Shown: positions 7,837-16,100 of the stretch, piece by piece
Position numbering within the stretch: the first letter of the stretch is position 1
How the letters are laid out: each line of letters begins with the position of its first letter
Assembly (NCBI GenBank): GCA_002887195.1
Contig: PJAB01000677.1
Coordinates: 1 to 22,157, forward strand
Direction of reading: 5' to 3'
Length of the DNA: 22,157 nucleotides
Source: Chrysochromulina parva
Taxonomy: Eukaryota; Haptophyta; Prymnesiales; Chrysochromulinaceae
Notes under the pieces: generated by a model
Told to the model about the DNA's origin: nothing
What the model saw: the letters and a program-made list of their open reading frames with translations, nothing else
Databases searched by the model: none
Translations under genes and position numbers: made by a program

Positions 7837-8808
7837 TCAGACGGCGAGGAATGAGGGCCGGTTCGGTGCGTCCGCTTGCTGCGGGGGTGGCGCCGGCTCC
7901 GCGTCCGCCGGCGCGTCCGCCGCGTCCATCGCCGCGCGTTCGTCCTCGGAGGAGTCTGTCTCGAGTCGCTCCTCCTCGACCACCTCCCGCCCAGTCTTGG
8001 CCTGCTTTGCCTCCTGGCGCTTCTTTGCCTGCGGCGGGATCGGCGGCTTCTGCCCAAGCTCCTTCGCCTTCTTGCACTCCAACCGCCACTGGTCTGACAG
8101 CCGATGGCAGTTACGACCGTGGTCGGCGAGCGCGGCGGCGGCCACGGGCACGTCGAGGCACTTTTGGCTGATGTAGGCCCAGCAGATAATCTCGCCCGCG
8201 TGGACCTCGTGCGGCAGCGGCAGCCCCACCTTGACCCGCCGCAGCGTGTGGAACACCCGCTCGTACGATCGCTTGTACTCGAGGAACAGCTCGGCGAGCG
8301 AGTCGTACACGAGGTCCTTGTAGTAGAGCTCACGACGGCGCGAGAGGCCGACGGAGCCCCACTTGGAGTTGTGCTTGACCGCGAGCACAATGTGCTTGTA
8401 CGTCACGCCATCGATCTGCGAGCGGAATGAGAAGGGCACGCGCTCCAGCTCGCGGAGGCCCTGCGTCAGGTACGCTGCCACGAAGACGGCCTCGACGCAC
8501 TTGATCGGCAGCGCCTGGCGCGTGACCTCGCGGCCGGTCTCGAGGATGCGGCTCATCGGGCGGTGCTTGCGCACGTCAAAGTAGTTGACGCCCGTGAAGT
8601 TGTACGACAGCTTCTCAATGTACGCCTGCACCGCCGCGACCTTGGCTGACATCGGTGCGGGCGTGTTCATGTTCGGAAGCGTCGGGTACGGCGGCCGCGG
8701 CAGGTCCTTGTTGCCGCGGATGGCGGCGATCGCGGCTTCGAGCTCCGCGTCTGCGTCCTTGGGCGCATCCTTGCTCGGCTCGTCGTCGTCGCCAGAGGCC
8801 GCCGGCAT
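7837..8808 (-). CDS. Vasohibin-type tubulinyl-Tyr carboxypeptidase
   Basis: Vasohibins remove the C-terminal Tyr from alpha-tubulin, marking stable microtubules such as axonemes. With the ATG at 8808 the protein has 323 residues. A Pro-rich lead and an IEKLSYNFTG block (about 64-73, matching the YNxTG region of vasohibins) precede the catalytic core. Cys104 lies in LPIKCVEAV, followed by AAYLT. His139 lies in YKHIVLAV, and Ser156 in GLSRRREL. The Cys-His gap (35) and His-Ser gap (17) equal those of human VASH1 (Cys169, His204, Ser221). The core ends with the HTLRRVKVGLPLPHEVHAGEIICW block. The C-terminal residues of about 240-323 are a Lys/Glu then Ala/Pro-rich, probably disordered tail. Animal enzymes need the small partner SVBP, which is not visible here. 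The frame also has an ATG at 8934, but that would overlap the divergent scaffold gene. Confidence 0.9.
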   Translation of the reverse strand: MPAASGDDDEPSKDAPKDADAELEAAIAAIRGNKDLPRPPYPTLPNMNTPAPMSAKVAAVQAYIEKLSYNFTGVNYFDVRKHRPMSRILETGREVTRQALPIKCVEAVFVAAYLTQGLRELERVPFSFRSQIDGVTYKHIVLAVKHNSKWGSVGLSRRRELYYKDLVYDSLAELFLEYKRSYERVFHTLRRVKVGLPLPHEVHAGEIICWAYISQKCLDVPVAAAALADHGRNCHRLSDQWRLECKKAKELGQKPPIPPQAKKRQEAKQAKTGREVVEEERLETDSSEDERAAMDAADAPADAEPAPPPQQADAPNRPSFLAV

Positions 8809-8993
8809 GAACCGTTGAGGTCGGAAATGTTGAGGGACCGGTAAGCAAACATTTCCGAACTTGGAAACGCGAAATGGGGCAGTTCGACGCAAATTCAGGC
8901 GCATCCCGTACATTATTATTGCGAGCAGCTTCATCGCAGAGGCGACGTCGACGAAACTTGAGGACTCGAACCGCGTTCGAGGAAATTTTGGAC
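8809..8993. promoter_or_regulatory. Compact bidirectional promoter region, vasohibin (-) / scaffold gene (+)
   Basis: The two genes diverge. If both used their most upstream ATG (8934 on minus, 8874 on plus), the coding regions would overlap by 61 bp. Using the internal ATGs (8808 and 8994) leaves about 185 bp between them. I favour the latter because the extra N-terminal residues in both frames (Arg-rich, no similarity) look like translated leader DNA. No core promoter motif is evident. Confidence 0.4.
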
Positions 8994-10186
8994 ATGCACT
9001 CGGCTCGCGGCCGGCGGCCGGCAGAAGATGCGCAGTTCCTCGACCGGTTGGTCAGGGGCAAGAGCGCCAAGGCGGCCAAGGCTGAGACGGTCGCCGCCGA
9101 GACCAAGCGGCTCGCCGAAGAGGCCGCCGCGCGCGAGCAGGCGGCGGCCGAGGAGGAGCGCCAGCGCAAGATCGCCGAGGAGGCAGCCGCGCGAGAGGAG
9201 GCGCGGCTCAAGGCCGAGCGCGATAAAAAGGAGCGCGAGGCGGCCGATCTGGAGCGGCTCGTGGCGGGCAAGTCGCGCAAGCAGGCACGCAGGGAGCGCA
9301 TGCTGCAGGAGCAGCTGGTGGAGGAGGCGCTCGCGCGCCAGGAGGCGCAGGCAGCCGAGCAGGCCGCCAAGCTCGCGGCCAAGAATGCGCCCAAGATGGC
9401 GCAGGACGCCTTGGCCTCGCGCCTGTCGCAGTCCGGCACCGCGGCGGTTTTGCATCGGATCTCGCAGTCGTCCGGAGCGATGGCGGAGTTGGCGCGCCGT
9501 GACTTCACGCAGGCGGCGCAGACCCAGGCAGCGGCGATCCTCGCGGCCACGAAGCAGCATGCGTCCGCCATGGCCTCCAAGCCTCTCGCCGCCGCCGCCG
9601 CCGCCGCCGCCGTCGCCGCCGCCAACGCGGCCATCGCCGCCGCCAACGAGCCGTTGCAGGCGCTCCATGCCAAGAACGAACAGGTCGAGAAGAAGGCGGG
9701 ACGAGCCTTCGAGCTGCACGAGGCGGCGGCGATGGCGGAGCTCGCCAAAGAGGTCGAGGGCGTCGCGGCGCACACGCGATGGGTCCTGCACACGACCAAG
9801 CCGAGTCCGCGCAAGCATTCACATTCACATTCACATTCACATTCACAGCGTTCGGTGGCGGCCAGAGTCGATGCGCCCACGTCGGCGCCCTCCACCGCCG
9901 CCTCTGCGTCCGTCGCCGTCGCCTCCTCGCCGCCCGCCGCGCAAGCGCCCACGACGGAGCCGAAGGCGCGCTCGCAACCGGGCGCCCCTCCCGCGCCCCC
10001 ACGCCCCGCATCGCCACGCCCCGCGTCGCCAAGGGGAACCATTCCACAGCTCGGTGGAGGCGGCGCGAGCGGCGGGGACAGCGAGGCGCGCCGCAAACCG
10101 TTCGCATCGGCCCTCGGCGCTGGAGGAGCGGGTGCATCGGCGGCTCTGTGGCAGGCGCAGCAGCAGGCGCAGGCGCAGCAGGCGGC

Positions 10187-10240
<54 letters not shown>

Positions 10241-13200
10241 GCAGGCGCAGCAGCAGCAGCAGGCGCAGCAGCAGGCGCAGCAGCAGGCGGGGGCGGCGGC
10301 GGCGCAGAGCATGCCCACGACGGCGCCGAGCCTGCCCACGACGGCGCCTCCGAGTGGCACGCTGGTCGGTAGCCGAGAGGCTGTGCGCAGCGGCGTCAGC
10401 TCCGTCGCACACCTGCCGCCTCCCGGTGGGCCCGCGTCCGCCCGTTACGGCGCTCTCGGGAGCCTGCAGGGCCGACTCGGATCATACTCCGCGGAGGTGA
10501 AGAAGGCATTGCGGGAGGTGGCCGCTTCGTCAATTGCGCCCAAGACGGCGCCAGTCGCTTCGTCAATCGCGCCCAAGACGGCGGCGCGACTGCCGCCTCC
10601 TCCGTCGACCGTTGCAGGGCCGATCAGCCTCACTGTGAGCGAGTTGCATGCGCGCGGGCTGCCTAATACGGACCCCTACGTCGTCTTCCATCTCGGCGAC
10701 TCCGAGCTCCTTCACACCGAGCTCCTTCACACCGAGCTCCTTCACACCGAGCTCCTTCACACCGAGCTCCTTCGCACCGAGGACCTGCGGAACGCCCTCG
10801 ACGGACACGTGGAGCTCGTGCGCTGGCCCAATGCGTACACGGCTCACGTCGCGTCGTGGCCGTTGAGCGCTCAGGGAGAGCTCGATCTCGGGGAGATCTC
10901 GGTCACGGTGTATGCTCAGGAGTCTGTGAACGGCACGGATGCCACGTCTGTGGTGCTTGGGCGTGGACGCTTCATGATCCCGCGGGTCGCCGGCGCCGTC
11001 TTGGGCGCCTCGAGGCTCGTGCATCAGATCAACCTTCCCCTGAGTGGAGTGCCCCGAGGGGCTGTGGCGAGCCTCAGCTTGACGCTCAGCATGACGCTGC
11101 CGCCCAGCATGGCGCCGGCGGCCGTGGCAGCACTGCCGACCGCGCCGAAGCTCGCAGCACTGACGACCTCATTGGCGACGACAGAGGCGAAGACAGTGGC
11201 GGCGGCCGTGGAGGCTGCACCGCCATTCACAGCCGAGGAGGCGGCGGCGGTGGGGTGTGAAGACAGTTTGGGCAGTTCGGGTGTGAACAGTTCGGGCGTT
11301 GCCATGGGACGATCCCCACCGGCGCTACCGCCAGTGCTACCGCCGGCGCTACCGCCGTCGCTTCCGCCAGTGCTACCGCCAGTGCTTCCGCCGTCGCTAC
11401 CGCCGTCGCTCCCTTCGGTGCTCCCGTCCCCGCTCACCCTGCCCGCCATCGGGAACCCCTACGCCCCCAAACCCCTCCTCTTCACGCCCGGCACGACGCC
11501 TTCACTCGCTCGGACCGACTTTGGTCGCGACGGCTCGGCGTACTCCCCCCGCGCGAGCTCGCACTCGGTGGACGCGTCGTGGCGGGCACCCGCAGGCTCG
11601 CAGCCCATGATTGTACTCTGCGACTCGCGCGGTGCGACGGGCGGCGGCGCGGGCGGCGGCGGCGCAGGAGACGGTGCAGTGTGGCTGGTCTTGGAGATGG
11701 AGGCCGATGCGACTACAGAGGAGAGTCCAAGAGAGTCGTCCATATTAGGAAACTGGACGAGTGCCGCAGAGCCCTCCGAACTGCAGGCGCCCAGGACGGC
11801 GCCCGGTGTGCCATCGCCCAGGACCGCGATGGCGCTGCCGTCGTTCGAGGCGCTGCCCCATCACGTGGTCATCGCTCCCTCGTCCTCTCGCCACGTCGCC
11901 ATCGGCGCCTCGACCGTCGAGCAGATCCATCGACTGTACGGGCGCTCGGTGCAGTCATTACCCCAGAGGCGCATCCCAGTGACGAAGCACGGGCGGGTGC
12001 CCGGATCGGAGGTGGCGATGCATCCGCACGGCGCGATGCAACACAGCTTCCGCGCCACCGAGCCGCGCCACGTGGCCGCCGTTCGTGCCCAACGGCTCTG
12101 GCGGCTCACGGAATGCTGGCAGCTCAACGATTTCGGCGGCGAGGCTCCAAACGGTTGGGTGGCCGTGGCCCTTGACAACGGCGCGTACGGCTTCGTGCCG
12201 GAGGCGTACGTCGAATGGTTTGCCCAGTCGAAAGATGGGATGGTCGAGGTGCCCAGACCCGAGAGGGCTCTGGAGGAGACACTCGCGCCGCTCGCCTCCC
12301 TTGCCACGCCAGTCGACGCCAGCCCCGCGCCTGCCACGTCTTCATCTTCAGCCGTGTCGTCTTCATCTTTGGACGGCGCTCCTGCTTCCGCCGCTCTCGG
12401 TGGCACGGAGGCGGCGGAAGAGGCGGCGGAGGCGGCGGCGGAGGAGGCAGCGGCGGAGGTGGCGGCGAAGGCGGCGGCGGAGGCGGCGGCCGAGGCGGCG
12501 GCGGCACACCCGGCGCCGGCGTGGCATTTGATCTTCGGCCACGGACCTCTCGGGCTCGGGCTGAGCGCCGTGCCCAACTTGGCGCCCAGCAAGACGGTTC
12601 CCCACACGGCGCCACACACAGGAGGCACGTTCGTGTCGGAGGTGCTCGAGGGGTCGGCGGCGATGGCACAGGGCGTTGTCGTGGGCTGCCTCGTGCTCGC
12701 CGTCAACGGCCATGACGTACAAGGTGACCCGCCGCACGAGGTGCAATCACTCATCGGGCAGGCTGTGCGTCCGCTCACACTCACCCTCTCATCGCCCATA
12801 CTCAGCAAAACCAACCCCGCCGATGCCGCCACCGCCGCCACCGCCGCCACCACCGCCACCGCCACCGCCGCCACCACCGCCACCGCCACCGCCGCCGCCG
12901 CCGCCGCCGCCACCGCCGCCTCGCCCGCTGCCGCTCTGCCGGCCCCGGTGGCGTCAGATGTGGCGTCAGATGTGGCGACTGAGGTGACCCCTCGCACAGC
13001 CGAAGCGTTGACGATGCAGACGATGCATGCTGAAGGGGATGTCTCCCTTCATCACGTGTACCCCAAGGGTGGTGACGTGGCCGACGGCTCGTTCGCGCCC
13101 ACTGCGCTGCCGCGTCCCACCGCGCTCTCCGCCCCGCCTGCATCCGAGCCACCTCGACTACCGCCCTTGGTGCCCCCGCTGCCTCTGTCGGCGTTGCCGC

Positions 13201-14012
13201 CGTTCCCCTCCGCCCCCTCGCCGCCGCTCCCCTCCGCCCCCTCGCCGCCGTTCCCCTCCGCCCCCTCTCCCCGGGTACCGAGCGGCATCATACGCTTGAC
13301 CGCCGATGGACGTATCGAGGGCTCTCGCGTGGATGTTCACAAAGCCATGGCGCTGCTGGCATCGCTCGGCGTCCGAATTGAAGGGTTGCCTAATATGGCC
13401 GACGATGCACTCCTTATTAGGCAACCGGACGACGCACTCCGTGACGCCGCCGCCGCTGGCCCAGCCGCCGACGCCGTCGCCGTCGTTGCCCCCGCCGCCG
13501 CCCTCGCTGCCGCCGCCGCGGCCGAGGTTGCCATCGCGAGTACCATCGCTGAGGCACCTTCGGCAGCGGAGACAGCTGTATCACAAGAGCCAGCTGCAGA
13601 GCCTGCTGCAGAGGCATCACAAGAGCCTGCTGCAGAGCTTGCTGCTGAGGCGCCTGCTGCTGAGGCGCCTGCTGCTGAGGCGCCTGCTGCTGAGGCGCCT
13701 GCTGCAGAGCTTGCTGCTGAGGCGCCTGCTGCTGAGGCGCCTGCTGCTGAGGCGCCTGCTGCTGAGGCGCCTGCTGCTGAGGCGCCTGCTGCTGAGGCGC
13801 TTGCTGCTGAGGCGCCTGCTGCAGCGGCGCCTGCTGCAGCGGCGCCTGCGGAGGCTGCTGCGCCCCCAGCGTTCAACACAGAGAGCTACAGCGTTGCCAT
13901 CGTGAGCGCCATCGTGAGCGCTACCGGCGAGAGCGCCGTCGCGAGCAATGCAGGCGCGGCCGCTCTAATCCTGCGCGATGGCGTGCCGCTAATTGCCTCT
14001 AATTGCCGCTAA
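8874..14012 (+). CDS. Giant scaffold-like protein: helical N-terminus, polyQ, C2-like, SH3-like, PDZ-like, Ala/Pro/Glu repeats
   Basis: The frame is uninterrupted for 1712 residues from the ATG at 8874 (alternative ATG at 8994, residue 41). Residues of about 45-165 form a Glu/Lys/Arg/Ala-rich helix with a motif LxRLVxGKSxK repeated at about 55 and 125. Poly-Ala runs follow (about 238-258), then a (His-Ser)5 tract (315-324). After that come a Pro/Ala-rich stretch and a polyQ run of 19 Gln (439-457) with further interrupted Gln. A C2-like domain covers about 582-745 (ISLTVSELHARGL, NTDPYVVFHLGD, ending in VASLSLTLSM). An LPPxLPPx repeat lies at about 814-852. An SH3-like domain covers about 1059-1117 (GWVAVALDNGAYGFVPEAYVEW). 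A PDZ-like domain covers about 1218-1307 (GPLGLGLS ... VVVGCLVLAVNGHDV). An Ala/Pro/Glu repeat tail occupies about 1565-1665. No enzyme motif is seen. The combination suggests a membrane- or cytoskeleton-associated adaptor. The domain calls are from pattern and need profile searches. Confidence 0.75.
9816..9848 (+). repeat. 6-bp tandem repeat (CATTCA)n coding (His-Ser)5
   Basis: Five in-frame CATTCA units from 9816 to 9845 followed by CAG give alternating His-Ser in the scaffold protein. The tract may bind metal or be neutral microsatellite sequence. Confidence 0.9.
10188..10300 (+). repeat. CAG microsatellite coding polyglutamine
   Basis: Pure run 10188-10244: eleven CAG, one CAA, seven CAG, giving 19 Gln. 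It is followed by (CAG)n blocks interrupted by GCG (Ala). The single CAA interruption and the GCG breaks would limit slippage. It lies in the scaffold gene between the helical N-terminus and the C2-like domain. Confidence 0.95.
10704..10778 (+). repeat. 15-bp tandem repeat, 5 copies, inside the C2-like domain
   Basis: The unit GAGCTCCTTCACACC is repeated at 10704, 10719, 10734 and 10749. A fifth copy at 10764 has one change (CAC to CGC, His to Arg). It encodes (ELLHT)4-ELLRT directly after the second strand-like segment of the C2-like domain, a normal loop position. Confidence 0.95.
11315..11430 (+). repeat. 12-bp degenerate repeat coding LPP(V/A/S)
   Basis: About nine to ten degenerate 12-bp units of the form CTACCGCC(A/G)(G/T)(T/C)G encode PPALPPVLPPALPPSLPP and so on. 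This is a polyproline linker between the C2-like and SH3-like parts of the scaffold. Confidence 0.85.
12823..12930 (+). repeat. (GCC/ACC)n low-complexity tract coding Ala/Thr
   Basis: An imperfect GCC/ACC trinucleotide tract directly after the PDZ-like domain encodes runs of Ala and Thr. The shifted frame gives polyproline, and the reverse strand gives Arg-rich artefact ORFs. Confidence 0.85.
13200..13271 (+). repeat. 24-bp tandem repeat, 3 copies
   Basis: Units at 13200, 13224 and 13248 start CCG(T/C)TCCCCTCCGCCCCCT and encode P(F/L)PSAPSP in the scaffold protein. Only a few bases differ among copies. Confidence 0.9.
13384..13426. repeat. Perfect 12-bp inverted repeat with 19-nt loop
   Basis: GGTTGCCTAATA (13384-13395) and TATTAGGCAACC (13415-13426) are exact reverse complements. 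They sit inside the scaffold coding region. The loop plus the right flank also carries a near-direct repeat GACGA(T/C)GCACTCC (13401-13413 and 13428-13440). Confidence 0.85.
13570..13860 (+). repeat. 15-bp tandem array coding (APAAE)n
   Basis: Repeated GCGCCTGCTGCTGAG-type units, about 15 with variants (CTT for CCT, CAG for GAG), encode APAAE/ALAAE. They form the C-terminal low-complexity tail of the scaffold. Flanking SQEPAAE copies are an older, more diverged part of the array. Confidence 0.9.
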
Positions 14013-14118
14013 TTGCCGCTAATTGCCGCTAATTGCCTCTAATCCTGCGCGATGGCGTGCCGCTAATTGCCTCTAATTGCCGCTAATTGCCGCTAATCCT
14101 GCGCGATGGTGTGCCGCT
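13967..14118. repeat. Compound tandem repeat: 24-bp blocks separated by 10-bp arrays, spanning a stop codon
   Basis: The 24-bp block beginning AATCCTGCGCGATGG occurs at 13967-13990, 14041-14064 and 14095-14118. Between the blocks are five (13991-14040) and three (14065-14094) copies of a 10-bp unit AATTGCC(G/T)CT. The stop of the scaffold gene (14010-14012) falls inside the second 10-bp copy and part of the third. Confidence 0.95.
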
Positions 14119-14604
14119 CACCTCCGCGGCGCCTTGAGCGATGTCCTCAGTCCAACGCGATGGGGGCTCTATCTTGAATATGAATTCTCTTCGCTTTGCC
14201 TTTCGCTTGAGAGGGCGCCGTGCAGGCTGCAGCGCTCTCCGCTGCGTGACGGTGACACCGACGGGTGAGTTTTGCGGAGCCAACTCAGCCAGCGTACAGC
14301 GTGACGAGCGGTTAGCACCACGCTTCAGCCGAGCTCTCTCTACTGCTGTAATCTAGCTCTACGTTCATCTAGGTTTAGGGTACAGAAACGCCCAGGTCTT
14401 TCGTGTTTCCATACGATACACGCAACATATTGACAACATACACTAGACAAAGCACAAACGTAGAAAATTTGCTCTGCACGGCACGTAAGGAAAAGCCGCT
14501 GAGAGCCGAGCGGACGAGAGGGCTCGGCCTCGCGCCTCGGGTCGTCCCAGCACTCGGGCCACACAACAGCCAGCACACTCCGCAGCTCTCAATCACGCTG
14601 CAAA
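14013..14604. other. Convergent 3' intergenic region
   Basis: About 590 bp lie between the scaffold stop (+) and the glycosyltransferase stop (-). The first 106 bp continue the compound repeat. The rest shows no gene, and its open frames begin at GTG or lack any recognisable protein. Both 3' UTRs are presumably here. Confidence 0.5.
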
Positions 14605-16005
14605 CTAAGAAAGTGGGCAACGCATTCCAAAGTAACGGGTTGGCACGGGGCAGTGTACTACGGTCGAGAAACGACATGGAACGGAGGATGCAGAGCCTTC
14701 TGTGTACTGGCCCCTCCGATCCAGATGGCCTGGTAGCGTTAGCATGGCATCCATTTCAAGCATACGGCGTGCCGTCTGCGTGGCTGGAGTGAGAGTGATG
14801 CTTGTCCTACTTTGACTGCTTCCCGGTAGACCGCATCGTGACGATAGCGACCATGTGTTCCCTGATCCCGGCATGGACCCTTGTAGACTAACCGAGAGCA
14901 ATGTCCACATCGACTCCTGCAGGCCGACGAAAGCTGCTGCCTGGCTTGCTATGAACATATTAATGGCAGCGACCACACCATGCCACGTGGCAAGGTGGGC
15001 GTATCTGCCGCCCTCCGTGTCATGCTCAGATCGCGGGTGCCCTTGTGTGTAGGTCATGTTGAGGTGCTGACGGTTGGCAAATTCAGAGAAGTCGTTGAGG
15101 GCCATCTGGCTTGCAGATTGGACAAAAACAGTTCGCAGTCCGAGCGCTCGTACCGCGCGACTGGTGACTTCCTCGTAGTGAGCTGAAGGCGGAAGCTGGG
15201 ACCCGAGCTCTGCGGCTTTTTCTTCGGATCGTCGCAGAAACACGGCAATGAATCCTCGAGGACGCAGACCATGCAAAGTCATGAGGCACTCTGCACGTTG
15301 GCGAACCCAAGGCCTGGGTCGAAAGATGTAGCGTGTGGCAGCTTCTTGTGCGGGCGAATAGAAACCCACGTACATCTGGGACTCATGCAGCCAACTGAGC
15401 TTTAATCGCACGACCGGTGCTGCAAGAGGCCAGTACCTTCCGCCAAAGATTGGGAACGTGCGGCCTCGGACGACAGGCACTGGTTGCACCTCTTTAGCAT
15501 CCCTCTTCCCAACACCGGTCACCGGTGGTTGGCAATGCGAGAGTGGTTCCCAGAAGCAGTCGAGCGTATAAGGAGGTCTGTCGCACCATCTTCCACTCGT
15601 CACATTGGGGAAGTGTTTATACGGACGAGTGGAGTTTGCTGCAGGCGTATGAAGCATGACCCGTTGCTCTCCAACTGCAATCAGAATTGCCAAGGACATA
15701 AGACGTGCATCGAACCCGAACCCGCTGCCAAGCATGTCATCCTCCAGTAAGAGAAAGCGCTTACAGTGCAACGGATGTTGGCTTGCTTGGATTGCCGAAG
15801 CCCAGCCGTCGCTCCGTGGCTCCGCTGGAATAAAAGGCCGCAGGCGCCTGGTGTTGTGGCGATGCATGCGCCAGAATGTGACGTTGCGGAACGAGCCCTG
15901 CATCGCGCTGGTAATATTCTCAGCTGCCCATGGCTCCAGATTGTGAGGCCGTGCTCTAGCCGGCAGAGATAATGTCTCTGGCACTTCAATCGAGCAGGTT
16001 GCCAT
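14605..16005 (-). CDS. Fucosyltransferase-like glycosyltransferase
   Basis: From the ATG at 16005 the protein has 466 residues. Two blocks resemble the alpha-1,6/O-fucosyltransferase fold. An N-terminal block at about 94-158 (GSGFGFDARLMSLAILIAVG, then RWCDR, then LDCFWEPLSHC) resembles the donor-side start of GT23-type enzymes. A later block at about 252-264 (IAVFLRRSEEK) resembles the HVRRxDK motif that contacts GDP-fucose. A segment of about 347-370 (GVVAAINMFIASQAAAFVGLQESMW) resembles the terminal fold element where bystander residues read D-F-G-SS. Paired cysteines suit a Golgi lumenal enzyme. The frame is open upstream to a GTG at 16122 and includes a modest hydrophobic stretch. A membrane anchor could come from there or from an unseen exon. 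The last 90 or so residues look unconserved. The family assignment is by motif only. Confidence 0.55.
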   Translation of the reverse strand: MATCSIEVPETLSLPARARPHNLEPWAAENITSAMQGSFRNVTFWRMHRHNTRRLRPFIPAEPRSDGWASAIQASQHPLHCKRFLLLEDDMLGSGFGFDARLMSLAILIAVGEQRVMLHTPAANSTRPYKHFPNVTSGRWCDRPPYTLDCFWEPLSHCQPPVTGVGKRDAKEVQPVPVVRGRTFPIFGGRYWPLAAPVVRLKLSWLHESQMYVGFYSPAQEAATRYIFRPRPWVRQRAECLMTLHGLRPRGFIAVFLRRSEEKAAELGSQLPPSAHYEEVTSRAVRALGLRTVFVQSASQMALNDFSEFANRQHLNMTYTQGHPRSEHDTEGGRYAHLATWHGVVAAINMFIASQAAAFVGLQESMWTLLSVSLQGSMPGSGNTWSLSSRCGLPGSSQSRTSITLTPATQTARRMLEMDAMLTLPGHLDRRGQYTEGSASSVPCRFSTVVHCPVPTRYFGMRCPLS

Positions 16006-16059
16006 CGCGGCGAAAGACCGCGCGGTGGTCGCGCGCGCCGGTTTCGACGTACATGTACT

Positions 16060-16100
16060 GTACCGGTAAATACTCAGCGCGCTCACAAGTACCGGTAAAC
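16060..16100. repeat. GTACCGGTAAA direct repeat upstream of glycosyltransferase
   Basis: Two copies of the 11-mer lie within about 90 bp upstream of the glycosyltransferase ATG at 16005. They could be a paired transcription factor site, since the core ACCGGT is palindromic and works on either strand. Confidence 0.4.

Noticed and set aside
9036..9080. GKS motif as a nucleotide-binding P-loop
   Set aside because: The GxxxxGK(S/T) spacing is not met in either copy, and no NTPase fold surrounds it.
8615..10360. 581-codon minus-strand frame with a long poly-Cys run
   Set aside because: Poly-Cys is the antisense of CAG/polyQ. The frame begins without a sensible start and has no family resemblance, while the plus frame carries domains.
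11738..11766. Short palindrome CGTCCA ... TGGACG around TATTAGGAAAC
   Set aside because: Only six base pairs of stem. This is expected by chance in a 22-kb window.
14403..14792. 129-codon plus-strand ORF
   Set aside because: It starts at GTG, lies partly antisense to the glycosyltransferase 3' end, and shows no family features.
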